Assembly: GCA_945862035.1 (NCBI GenBank)
Contig: CAMAXB010000057.1
Location: 1 to 12,457, forward strand
Source of the DNA: Opitutus sp. GAS368
Lineage (GTDB): Bacteria; Verrucomicrobiota; Verrucomicrobiia; Opitutales; Opitutaceae
Direction: 5' to 3'
DNA: 12,457 nucleotides
Shown here: piece after piece, positions 1 to 6,212 of the stretch
Position numbering within the stretch: the stretch's first letter is position 1
Layout: every line of letters starts with the position of its first letter
Translations under genes and position numbers: made by a program
Notes under the pieces: generated by a model
Told to the model about the DNA's origin: nothing
The model's input: the letters and a program-made list of their open reading frames with translations, nothing else
Database searches by the model: none

Positions 1-612
1 GTCGCCCCGTGGGAGTGGTTGAAGCGCATCGGGCCCGCGCTGGCCGCGCATCGCTTTGATGTGCCGCTGCCCAAGGTCCCGCCGGGCGTGCACATTGAGG
101 GCTTCGTGCATCTCGACCCGACCGTGAAGCTGCCGGCCTACGCCACGATCATCGGTCCGGCCTGGATCGGGCCCAACACCGAGATCCGGCCGGGGGCCTT
201 TATCCGGGGCAATGTCATCGTCGGGGCCGGTTGCGTGCTCGGCAACGCCTGCGAATTCAAGAACTGCCTGCTCATGGACGGCGCGCAGGTGCCGCATTTC
301 AGCTATGTGGGGGACTCGATCCTCGGCTGCGGCGCGCACCTGGGGGCGGGCGTCGTCTGCAGCAATCTGCGTCTCGACCAGAAGCCGGTGGCCGTCCGCC
401 TGCGCGGCGAGCTGGTGGACACCGGCCTGCGCAAATTCGGCGCGATCATCGGCGAGCGCGCCGAGGTCGGCTGCAACGCGGTGCTCAATCCGGGCACGCT
501 GCTTGGACCGCGCTCGCTCGTCATGCCCACGGTGGCCTTCGCCGGGTATCTACCCCCGGCCACTCTCGCGCGTAATCGCTCGACCGTTGCGCTCGTTCCC
601 CGGCGCGAGTAG
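1..612 (+). CDS. left-handed beta-helix (hexapeptide) transferase / UDP-GlcNAc pyrophosphorylase-like protein, 5' partial
   Basis: The frame is open from base 1 and ends at TAG 610-612. The first possible start in the window is TTG at 19, but the residues before it (PWEW) read on naturally, so the true start probably lies upstream. The protein shows many imperfect hexapeptide turns ([LIV]-G-x-x-x-x: IIGPAWIGPNTEIRPGAFI, then VIVGAGCVLG), followed by a GlmU-like stretch (YVGDSILGCGAHLGAG) and a second coil set (IIGERAEVGCNAVLNPG). This is the left-handed beta-helix fold of acyl/acetyl transferases and of the C-terminal half of nucleotide-sugar pyrophosphorylases. No nucleotidyltransferase domain is visible in the part present. 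By family it would act in the cytoplasm on a sugar nucleotide; the exact substrate cannot be read. It precedes trpS by 53 bases with a possible terminator between, so co-transcription is doubtful. Confidence 0.8.
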   Translation, partial: VAPWEWLKRIGPALAAHRFDVPLPKVPPGVHIEGFVHLDPTVKLPAYATIIGPAWIGPNTEIRPGAFIRGNVIVGAGCVLGNACEFKNCLLMDGAQVPHFSYVGDSILGCGAHLGAGVVCSNLRLDQKPVAVRLRGELVDTGLRKFGAIIGERAEVGCNAVLNPGTLLGPRSLVMPTVAFAGYLPPATLARNRSTVALVPRRE

Positions 613-627
613 GGGGCGAACTTTTTT
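595..627 (+). terminator. possible intrinsic terminator after the beta-helix gene
   Basis: GTTC at 595-598 pairs with GAAC at 618-621, and CCC at 599-601 with GGG at 614-616 (C617 bulged). The stem is followed directly by six T residues (622-627). The hairpin overlaps the stop codon at 610-612. The stem is short and interrupted, so this is a moderate call. Confidence 0.4.
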
Positions 628-635
628 GCTGGCTG

Positions 636-656
636 AAATCGGAAATCCGAAATCCA
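636..656 (+). repeat. heptanucleotide tandem repeat, three units
   Basis: Three consecutive 7-base units read AAATCGG, AAATCCG and AAATCCA, ending 9 bases before the trpS start. Read on the minus strand the units become CGGATTT-like and resemble the CGGAWTG units at 5691-5718. They occupy the place where a trpS ribosome-binding site would lie, and no clear Shine-Dalgarno sequence is seen there. Confidence 0.6.
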
Positions 657-665
657 ACTACGCGA

Positions 666-1634
666 ATGCTTCGCATCCTTTCTGGCATCCAGCCCTCGGG
701 CACCCTGCATATCGGCAACTATTTCGGCATGATGAAGCCGGCGATCGAGCTGCAGGAGCGCGGAGCGGCGTTTTACTTCATCGCCGATTATCACTCAATG
801 ACGTCGCTGACCGACGCCGCCGAGCGCCGCGCGAACACGCTGGGCGTGGCCTTGGATTTCCTCGCCTGCGGTCTCGATCCCAAGAAAGCCGTGTTCTGGC
901 GCCAGAGCGACATTCCCGAGGTCTGCGAGCTGATGTGGATTCTTGGCACCCTCACGCCGATGGGCCTGCTGGAGCGCGCGCACAGCTACAAGGACAAGAC
1001 CGCGAAGGGTCTCTCGCCCAACTTTGGCCTGTTCTCCTACCCGGTGCTGATGGCCGCCGATATCCTGCTGTTTGATTCGAATCTCGTCCCGGTCGGCCGC
1101 GACCAGAAGCAGCACGTCGAGATGACGCGCGACATTGCGATCAAGTTTAACCTGACCTACGGCGAGACCTTCGTCATCCCGGAGCCATCGATCAAGGCGG
1201 AGGTCGCGACCGTGCCGGGTCTCGACGGCCAGAAGATGAGCAAGAGCTACGGCAACACGATCGAGCTCTTCGGCGAGGAGAAGGCCGTGAAGAAGAAGAT
1301 CATGTCGATCGTGATGGACAGCCGCACCCCGGCGGAGCCCAAGCCTGACGCCGACCAGAATCTCGCGGTGCAATTGCTGAAGCTCGTGGCGCCGGCCGGC
1401 GTTGCGCTCGAGTACGAGAACCGGCTGCGCGCGGGCGGCCTCGGCTACGGAGATCTCAAGAAGGCGCTGTTTGAACACTACTGGACCGGTTTTGCCGCGG
1501 CCCGGGCGCGCCGCGCGGAACTGGCGGCGAACCTCGATTACGTGGAGAGCGTGCTGAAGGACGGAGCGGAGCGCGCGCGGGCGATTGCGAGTGGGGTGGT
1601 GGGGCGGGCGCGGCAGGCGTCAGGCCTTAAATGA
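666..1634 (+). CDS. trpS: tryptophanyl-tRNA synthetase
   Basis: Class Ic aminoacyl-tRNA synthetase that activates tryptophan with ATP and charges tRNA-Trp in the cytoplasm. At 322 residues it has the usual compact bacterial length. The Rossmann-fold HIGH-type signature is PSGTLHIGN (residues 10-18), the segment GRDQKQH (144-150) lies before the second signature, and the KMSKS loop is present exactly (190-194). ATG 666 is chosen because the conserved N-terminus (SGIQPSG) starts within the first ten residues. No Shine-Dalgarno sequence is obvious; the upstream bases belong to a heptanucleotide repeat. Nothing in the leader suggests a T-box or tryptophan attenuator. The gene is followed 35 bases later by a small conserved protein. 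All motifs are intact, so the enzyme is expected to be functional. Confidence 0.97.
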   Translation: MLRILSGIQPSGTLHIGNYFGMMKPAIELQERGAAFYFIADYHSMTSLTDAAERRANTLGVALDFLACGLDPKKAVFWRQSDIPEVCELMWILGTLTPMGLLERAHSYKDKTAKGLSPNFGLFSYPVLMAADILLFDSNLVPVGRDQKQHVEMTRDIAIKFNLTYGETFVIPEPSIKAEVATVPGLDGQKMSKSYGNTIELFGEEKAVKKKIMSIVMDSRTPAEPKPDADQNLAVQLLKLVAPAGVALEYENRLRAGGLGYGDLKKALFEHYWTGFAAARARRAELAANLDYVESVLKDGAERARAIASGVVGRARQASGLK

Positions 1635-1669
1635 AATGTGATTGCGTTAATGAGGGGAGGCCTTAGTCT

Positions 1670-1894
1670 GTGGTTATGATGACGGATTTGCTTAATCTGA
1701 TGCACGGATCGAAGCCATTCCTCCTGAGAATGGTCAGCGGACGAGTGATCGAGATTCCGCATCCTGATTTTGTGGCGATGACACCGGAGCGGACTGCGCT
1801 GGTGCTCGTCCGGCGGGAGGAACCTCGCCTTGAGGTGATCCGGATCAACCAAATCGAAAGCATCGAAGTGGCTGACGATACGGCCGCGGCCTGA
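1670..1894 (+). CDS. small conserved protein of unknown function (74 aa)
   Basis: A 74-residue protein with a GTG start at 1670, chosen because a strong purine-rich site (GAGGGGAGG, 1652-1660) ends 9 bases before it. ATG 1676 and 1679 are alternatives giving 72 or 71 residues. The body has the look of a small single-domain family known mostly from Verrucomicrobiota and Planctomycetota, with a PFxxRMxxGRxxExxHPDF-like core (here PFLLRMVSGRVIEIPHPDF) followed by a hydrophobic strand (TALVLVRR) and an ending rich in Ile and Glu. My recognition of that family is from memory and only moderate, and no function is known to me. There are no membrane segments or signal peptide. It converges on plsC with a 17-base gap. 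A GCGGC/GCCGC hairpin (1886-1899) covers its stop codon and may help end transcription. Confidence 0.75.
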   Translation: MVMMTDLLNLMHGSKPFLLRMVSGRVIEIPHPDFVAMTPERTALVLVRREEPRLEVIRINQIESIEVADDTAAA

Positions 1895-1911
1895 GCCGCT
1901 ACCGCTTTTGG

Positions 1912-2571
1912 CTAAATCACGGTGATCGCGGGCCGCTCGATCTTCCCGATCGCGTCCATGATCACTTCGCTGGCGCGCTGATAGCGTTCCTTGCCGGCCT
2001 TAGGGTCATCGTAATCTGCGGGCAGAAGCGGTTGACCGAAAACCACGGTGACCGGCGTCCCGATCCGAAGGGGGCCGGAACGTCCAAACGCTTCAAAGGA
2101 ACCAAAAATGCGCGCTGGCACCACTGGCACCCGTGTCCGGCAGGCGATGAGGCCCACGCCCGGTTTGGCGGCCTGCAGCTGGCCGTTGGGGGACCGCGTG
2201 CCCTCGGGGAAAAGGATCAGGGCCTTGTTGTCGCCCAAGGCGCGGAGCACGCGCTTGATGGCCGACACATCGGAGCCGCCGTCGCGGTCCACGGGAATCG
2301 TCCCGACCATATCAAGCCACCACGTGGCCAGGCCCGGCTTCCACAGGGTCTTGCGGGCGAAGAAACACATCTGTCTCGGCACCTGACTGCCGATGATCGG
2401 CGGGTCGAGGTGGCTGGCGTGGTTCGAGGCGATGAGAAAAGCCCCGGACTTGGGCAGATTCTCCAAACCCACAATGTCGCCCCGGAAGGCCATGTCGTAA
2501 ATGACCGCGGACAGGTAGTGGAAAAAGCCGTAGGTGCGATCCATCGCCCCTTGGTTGTAGCGGCGGTTCAT
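1912..2571 (-). CDS. plsC: 1-acyl-sn-glycerol-3-phosphate acyltransferase
   Basis: PlsC-family acyltransferase, 219 residues, expected to transfer a fatty acyl group to lysophosphatidic acid at the inner membrane, giving phosphatidic acid. The catalytic H-x4-D motif is NHASHLD (residues 50-56, His51/Asp56). The acceptor-binding motif is FPEGTRS (121-127), and a third conserved block, VPVVPARIFGS, lies nearer the C-terminus. The start ATG at 2569-2571 overlaps the cmk stop in an ATGA arrangement, typical of translational coupling. An internal ATG at residue 10 is less likely. No strong N-terminal membrane helix is visible, so membrane attachment is probably peripheral. It is the last gene of the aroA-cmk-plsC run. 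The order cmk then plsC is common in bacteria, where the two may be fused or adjacent. Confidence 0.93.
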   Translation of the reverse strand: MNRRYNQGAMDRTYGFFHYLSAVIYDMAFRGDIVGLENLPKSGAFLIASNHASHLDPPIIGSQVPRQMCFFARKTLWKPGLATWWLDMVGTIPVDRDGGSDVSAIKRVLRALGDNKALILFPEGTRSPNGQLQAAKPGVGLIACRTRVPVVPARIFGSFEAFGRSGPLRIGTPVTVVFGQPLLPADYDDPKAGKERYQRASEVIMDAIGKIERPAITVI

Positions 2572-3245
2572 GCGGCGGGAGGCAGGCGGGTGGCGATGGC
2601 GGCCGACACGCGGTCAACGACCTCGGGCAGCGTGAGAAAGGTCGAGTCAATATCGAGGGCGCCGGGCGGGCAGGTGAGGGGAGAGGTCTTGCGCGAGGAA
2701 TCGAGGCGGTCGCGCTCCGCGATCGAGTCCGTCTGGCCTTCCTGCGCCCGGCGGCGGGCGCGCTCGACCGGATCGGCATGGAGGAAGAAGCGGAAATCCG
2801 CAGTGGGGAAAATCACCGAGCCGATATCCCGGCCTTCCATGACCAAGCCACGGAAGGCATGGGCGCGGGCCACCTCCGCCTGGCCTCGCTGGTACGCGAG
2901 CAATTTGGTCCGGACGTCCGGAATGGCGGCAAAGTGGGAGACGGCGGCATTCACCGCTGGGCTGCGAATCTCGGCCTCGGGCACCACCCGCCCGCCGATC
3001 TCCATCTGCGCGCTGCGTCCCAGGACGCGCGTGCCCAGCTCTAGGTGGGTCAGGACGGACTGCACGACGCCATGGTCCTCCGCCTTCGCGCCCTGGCGGA
3101 GGAGTTCGGCGGTGATGGCACGGTAGTACGAGCCTGTGTCGACGTGCAGGAAATGAAACCGCTCGCTCAATGCACGCGCGGTCGATGACTTGCCGGACGC
3201 GGCGCCGCCATCGATCGCGACCAGGAGAAAGGCAGGGGATCCCAT
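2568..3245 (-). CDS. cmk: cytidylate kinase
   Basis: Phosphorylates CMP and dCMP with ATP in pyrimidine nucleotide recycling, including CMP released by phospholipid synthesis. The protein has 225 residues, a normal length for the bacterial monomer. The P-loop is GGAASGKSS (13-21), the nucleotide-binding VDTGSYYRAIT segment is at 35-45, and EGRDIGSVIFP (137-147) and the lid-region RARRR follow. The start ATG (3243-3245) shares one base with the aroA stop (TGATG), and the gene's own stop overlaps the plsC start. The three genes are therefore very probably one message, with ribosomes passing directly from one frame to the next. All expected motifs are intact. Confidence 0.95.
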   Translation of the reverse strand: MGSPAFLLVAIDGGAASGKSSTARALSERFHFLHVDTGSYYRAITAELLRQGAKAEDHGVVQSVLTHLELGTRVLGRSAQMEIGGRVVPEAEIRSPAVNAAVSHFAAIPDVRTKLLAYQRGQAEVARAHAFRGLVMEGRDIGSVIFPTADFRFFLHADPVERARRRAQEGQTDSIAERDRLDSSRKTSPLTCPPGALDIDSTFLTLPEVVDRVSAAIATRLPPAA

Positions 3246-4537
3246 CAGGAGGCTGAGGATTTTGCGTGGAGTGACTCCAGCAATTCAAAAAAGTGCGGAA
3301 ATGTCTTCGCGCAGCACCCGGGATTGATGATCGAGAGCCAGGGCTGCCCATTACCCAGCAGATCGTGGCAGGCGAGAATTCCGAAGCTCATGGCAAAGCG
3401 ATGGTCGTGGTAGGTCTCGATGGCGACACCGGCTTTGAGCGGCCTCGGCGTGATGGTCATCGCGCCCTCCTCCTCGATCACGTCCTGACCCAGCTTACGG
3501 AGTTCATTCACCATGCCGGCAATCCGATCCGTTTCCTGCTTGCGGGTGTGGGCGATGCCCGTGATGCGCGTCGGGCCACTGAGCAGCGGTGCGATCGCGG
3601 CCAGCGTCAGGAAGGTATCGGAAATCTCGTGGAAATCCTCCTCGATCGCGGTGCCGGCGCTCCGCTGCGTCGCGCGGGCGAGAACATCGATAAATGCGGA
3701 ATCGCCCTGCAGGCCCGCTCCGGGCGCGCGCAGTCCCGGATAGGCGAGCTGGCCGCCGACCACCACGGGGAGCGCCTGAAAATAGCTGGCGGCCGTCGCG
3801 TCGGGTTCGATCACATAGGTCCCGGTGGACCGATAGCGCCCCGGTTCAACGCGAAACACCTGGGTCGCGCGATCCATATGGGTGGATACGCCGAACTCAG
3901 CCATGAGCCGCCGCGTCATTTCCACAAAAGTCCAGCGGACTTGGCTGACCAGACGAACCTCGATCGGGCCGCCCGCCCGCGGGGCCACCATCAGCAAGGC
4001 GGAGAGCAGCTGGCTGCTCGCGCTGGCATCGATTGACACGGCGCCGCCACGGAGACCATGGGCCCGGATTTCGAGCGGGAAAAAGCCCTCCTCACCTAGG
4101 CAGCGGATATCGGCGCCCAGCGAGCGCAGGGCATCGATCAGCGCCTTCATGGGACGGGTCCGCATCTGCGGAACGCCGTCGATGCGATAGGTGCCGCGTG
4201 GGGCGGCGGCACAGAGCGCCGTGAGAAAACGCGCCGCCGTCCCTGCAAGCCCAACAAAGAGCGTGTGCTCGCCGCCGGGGAAGGCCTCGCGTTGCCCGGC
4301 GACCCGCATCGTGCCGGCGCGCTCATCGAGCGCGACCTCGAAGCCCAGCGTCTGCAGCGCCGCACCCATCAGGCGCGTGTCGTCGCTGAACAGGGCGCCC
4401 GTCAGCGAAACGGGTTCCTCGCAGAGCGCCGCGAACAGCAGGGCGCGATTGGTCAGGCTCTTGGATCCGGGCAGCACCGCTTCCCCGCACGCCGGGCGCG
4501 TAAATGGCTGGATCGGAAGCAGGTCGGGCAAAGACAT
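3245..4537 (-). CDS. aroA: 3-phosphoshikimate 1-carboxyvinyltransferase (EPSP synthase)
   Basis: Joins shikimate-3-phosphate and phosphoenolpyruvate to give EPSP, the sixth step of the shikimate pathway, in the cytoplasm. The 430 residues match the family length. Visible motifs are PGSKSLTNRAL (23-33, substrate Lys26), GLAGTAARFLTA (96-107), RTRPMKALIDALRSLGA (126-142), EPDATAASYF (244-253), DTFLTLA with the likely catalytic Asp307, RKQETDR (332-338, with Glu335) and DHRFAMSF (378-385). One oddity is Leu97, where many enzymes have Asn in GNAGTA. ATG 4535-4537 starts the protein just before the conserved N-terminal strand; no good Shine-Dalgarno site is seen. It leads an overlapping aroA-cmk-plsC unit, with tyrA 256 bases upstream on the same strand. 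Confidence 0.95.
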   Translation of the reverse strand: MSLPDLLPIQPFTRPACGEAVLPGSKSLTNRALLFAALCEEPVSLTGALFSDDTRLMGAALQTLGFEVALDERAGTMRVAGQREAFPGGEHTLFVGLAGTAARFLTALCAAAPRGTYRIDGVPQMRTRPMKALIDALRSLGADIRCLGEEGFFPLEIRAHGLRGGAVSIDASASSQLLSALLMVAPRAGGPIEVRLVSQVRWTFVEMTRRLMAEFGVSTHMDRATQVFRVEPGRYRSTGTYVIEPDATAASYFQALPVVVGGQLAYPGLRAPGAGLQGDSAFIDVLARATQRSAGTAIEEDFHEISDTFLTLAAIAPLLSGPTRITGIAHTRKQETDRIAGMVNELRKLGQDVIEEEGAMTITPRPLKAGVAIETYHDHRFAMSFGILACHDLLGNGQPWLSIINPGCCAKTFPHFFELLESLHAKSSAS

Positions 4538-4793
4538 GGAAGAGATGGTTTAGCCAAACTCTGCCAGCTTTGGCGAGGCCTTGTTCGCGCAATACTCCGC
4601 AATCCTTACGGATCGGAGAATGGCCACAAAAAACACGAAGATCGCCTGCTCTGTTTACTTACCCCGTTCGAGCGCCCTACAGGGCGCGGTGAGATCTACG
4701 GACTTACCGTGGAAACGCTTTATTTTTCGTGGCCACACTCCGAGTCCGGGCTGAATTCAGATCGTATCGGAAAAGGCGACCCGGCTGCAGGGC
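4538..4793. other. tyrA-aroA intergenic region with palindromes
   Basis: This 256-base gap lies between the end of tyrA and the start of aroA, both on the minus strand. It holds a perfect inverted repeat GCGCCCT (4672-4678) and AGGGCGC (4681-4687) around a 2-base centre, and a shorter one GCCAAA/GCCTTTGGC-like (GCCAAA 4553-4558 with TTTGGC 4569-4574) just upstream of aroA. The first part on the plus strand (around 4618-4640, GGCCACAAAAAACACGAAG) is A-rich and atypical of coding sequence. I see no convincing promoter or a hairpin with a T tract, so whether aroA has its own promoter is undecided. No credible gene is present. Confidence 0.5.
4672..4687. repeat. 16-base perfect palindrome upstream of aroA
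   Basis: GCGCCCT, AC, AGGGCGC: two perfect 7-base arms with a 2-base centre. It is followed by no T tract on either strand, so it is not a simple terminator. It could be a protein-binding site or a copy of a dispersed palindromic element. Confidence 0.55.
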
Positions 4794-5642
4794 TCACGGC
4801 CGGAAGCCGTCGCGCCAGGCCTTGCTCCGCTCGAGCCGGGCCCGCACCTCCAGCCAGTCCCGATTGGCCACCGCCGCTTGGAACTGATGGAGTTCCGCTT
4901 CGTAGGCGCGCAGCGCGCGCAGGACCTCGTCCCGGTTCTGCTGGAAAATCTCCACCCACATGGTGGCATCGCTACCCGCAATCCGCGTCGTGTCGCGCAG
5001 GCCGTTGCCCGCGAGGTTGCGCCAGGCCGGATCCTTCGACCCGAGGAAGGTGCCGAGGCTGGTCGCGATCGCTTGGGGCAGGTGACTGATGTGCGCCACA
5101 ATCTCGTCATGTCGATCTGGGTGCAGCGTGGAAACCTCGCCCCCGAGGTCCGCCCAGAAACGGGCGACGAGCGCAACCGCCTGCGGATCGGTTTCCGGCA
5201 GCGGAGTGACGAAGACCGTGCGCTTTTCAAAGAGGGACGGGGAGCCATGTTCCCACCCGGTCCTCTCGCCGCCAGCCATGGGATGGGCGCCGACAAAGTG
5301 TGCGGCCCCGTTGATCGCGATCTGACCCGCCCGGCAGACATCGCCCTTCACGCTGCCCACATCCGTGACCACCGCCCCGGCCGGTAGGTGTGGAGCGATC
5401 TGGCGGGCAAGTTCCATGATGCGATCCACGGGCGCGGCGAGGACCACGAGGGTCGCGCCGGCGACGGCAGCTTCGGGTGTCGCCGCAGTGGCGTCACACC
5501 AGGGCTGTGACTCAAGCTTGTGGCGGACTTCCGGCCGCCGGGCCCAGATCACGATGCGCCGGGCCAGACCGCGCGTGCGCGCAGCTTGGGCAACGGAGCC
5601 TCCGAGCAGGCCCGGGGCGAGGATGACGAGCGTATCCAGCAC
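4794..5642 (-). CDS. tyrA: prephenate dehydrogenase
   Basis: Oxidative decarboxylation of prephenate to 4-hydroxyphenylpyruvate with NAD(P), on the route to tyrosine; 282 residues, a monofunctional enzyme without chorismate mutase or ACT domain. The Rossmann segment is LAPGLLGGSVA (8-18), then VTDVGSVKG (92-100), GAHPMAGGERTGW (118-130) and HDEIVAHISHLPQ (178-190), all in family order. The first glycine of the GxGxxG nucleotide loop is Ala9, with Pro10 after it, which is unusual. The start is GTG 5640-5642: an in-frame TGA lies only three codons upstream, so no longer protein is possible. The Shine-Dalgarno-like AAAGGA sits only one base from the GTG, closer than usual. It lies on the same strand as aroA, consistent with an aromatic amino acid cluster. 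Confidence 0.93.
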   Translation of the reverse strand: MLDTLVILAPGLLGGSVAQAARTRGLARRIVIWARRPEVRHKLESQPWCDATAATPEAAVAGATLVVLAAPVDRIMELARQIAPHLPAGAVVTDVGSVKGDVCRAGQIAINGAAHFVGAHPMAGGERTGWEHGSPSLFEKRTVFVTPLPETDPQAVALVARFWADLGGEVSTLHPDRHDEIVAHISHLPQAIATSLGTFLGSKDPAWRNLAGNGLRDTTRIAGSDATMWVEIFQQNRDEVLRALRAYEAELHQFQAAVANRDWLEVRARLERSKAWRDGFRP

Positions 5643-5690
5643 GTCCTTTCAAAACGCGATGCCGGGGCCGGTGTCGAGCCCGCGGTGAGG

Positions 5691-5718
5691 TGCGGATTGC
5701 GGAATGCGGAATGCGGAA
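5691..5718 (+). repeat. heptanucleotide tandem repeat, four units
   Basis: TGCGGAT followed by three perfect TGCGGAA units, in the gap between the tyrA start and the EVE gene. The phase CGGAATG/CGGATTG resembles the minus-strand reading of the three-unit array before trpS (636-656). It belongs to no gene and is the type of short tandem repeat that is scattered through some bacterial genomes. Confidence 0.7.
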
Positions 5719-5754
5719 TGAAGTCCCGATCCTTGAGCCGGGGGCGCCGGGTGT

Positions 5755-5786
5755 GATTTGAAATCTCAGATTTGAAATTTCAAATC
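5755..5786. repeat. AT-rich palindrome with adjacent half copy
   Basis: GATTTGAAATTTCAAATC at 5769-5786 is an 18-base perfect palindrome. Three bases before it lies GATTTGAAATC (5755-5765), a further copy of its left half. The AT-rich composition stands out strongly against the GC-rich surroundings. Confidence 0.75.
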
Positions 5787-5805
5787 AGCGCGCCCGCGGC
5801 GCGCT
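5787..5805 (-). terminator. GC-rich hairpin at the end of the EVE gene
   Basis: AGCGCGCC (5787-5794) and GGCGCGCT (5798-5805) form a perfect 8-bp stem with a 3-base loop. Its last base is part of the EVE stop codon (5805-5807, minus strand). On the minus strand it is followed by the AT-rich palindrome 5769-5786, which gives only interrupted T runs. It probably acts as a terminator or 3'-end stabiliser for the EVE message. Confidence 0.5.
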
Positions 5806-6212
5806 CAGCCGAGCGCCACGATCCTTGCGTAGTCTGCGGCGGACAGGGGGACGACGGACAAGCGGCTCTGGCGGAGGAGGCCGATTTCCTGCAACGCGGG
5901 CACGGCCTTGATGGCCGCGAGGGTCACGGGTTGGGGGAGGGGGCGGTCGGCCTTGAGTTCAACCGCCACCCAGCCGTCCTCGTCTGCCGTGGTGTCGGGA
6001 AAGGCGGTTTTGCTCACCGTGGCGCGGCCCACGACGGCCTTGGTCGTGACGCTTTCGTAGAACAGCACGAGGTCACCCTTGCGCATGGCCTTGAGGTGCA
6101 GGCGGGCCTGGTAGTTGCGCACCCCGGTCCAGGCGGTGCGCTTGTCCTTGACGAACTGGCTCCACGCGTAGGCATCGGGCTCGGATTTCACCAGCCAGTA
6201 TTGAATTATCAT
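5805..6212 (-). CDS. EVE domain-containing protein
   Basis: A 135-residue single-domain protein of the EVE family (PUA/ASCH/YTH-like fold; human relative THYN1). Hallmarks are YWLVKSEP (5-12), the block WTGVRNYQARLHLKAM (28-43), then GDLVLFYES (46-54), WVAVELKADRPLPQPV and a final segment RQSRLSVVPLSAADYARIV. EVE domains are known or proposed to bind modified bases in DNA or RNA; a specific ligand cannot be read here. I place the start at ATG 6210-6212 because this gives the usual family N-terminus. The frame stays open further upstream but that extension shows no family resemblance and overlaps the divergent PIN-TRAM gene. The 78 bases between the two genes must hold both promoters. It ends in a GC hairpin. 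Confidence 0.9.
   Translation of the reverse strand: MIIQYWLVKSEPDAYAWSQFVKDKRTAWTGVRNYQARLHLKAMRKGDLVLFYESVTTKAVVGRATVSKTAFPDTTADEDGWVAVELKADRPLPQPVTLAAIKAVPALQEIGLLRQSRLSVVPLSAADYARIVALG

Noticed and set aside
2032..3126. A 364-codon open frame on the plus strand across plsC and cmk
   Set aside because: It lies antisense to two well-supported genes with intact motifs, has low-complexity Arg/Ala/Gly composition and no domain; a GC-rich shadow.
5691..5786. CRISPR-like repeats
   Set aside because: Units are 7 bases with no spacers, or single palindromes; there are no cas genes nearby.
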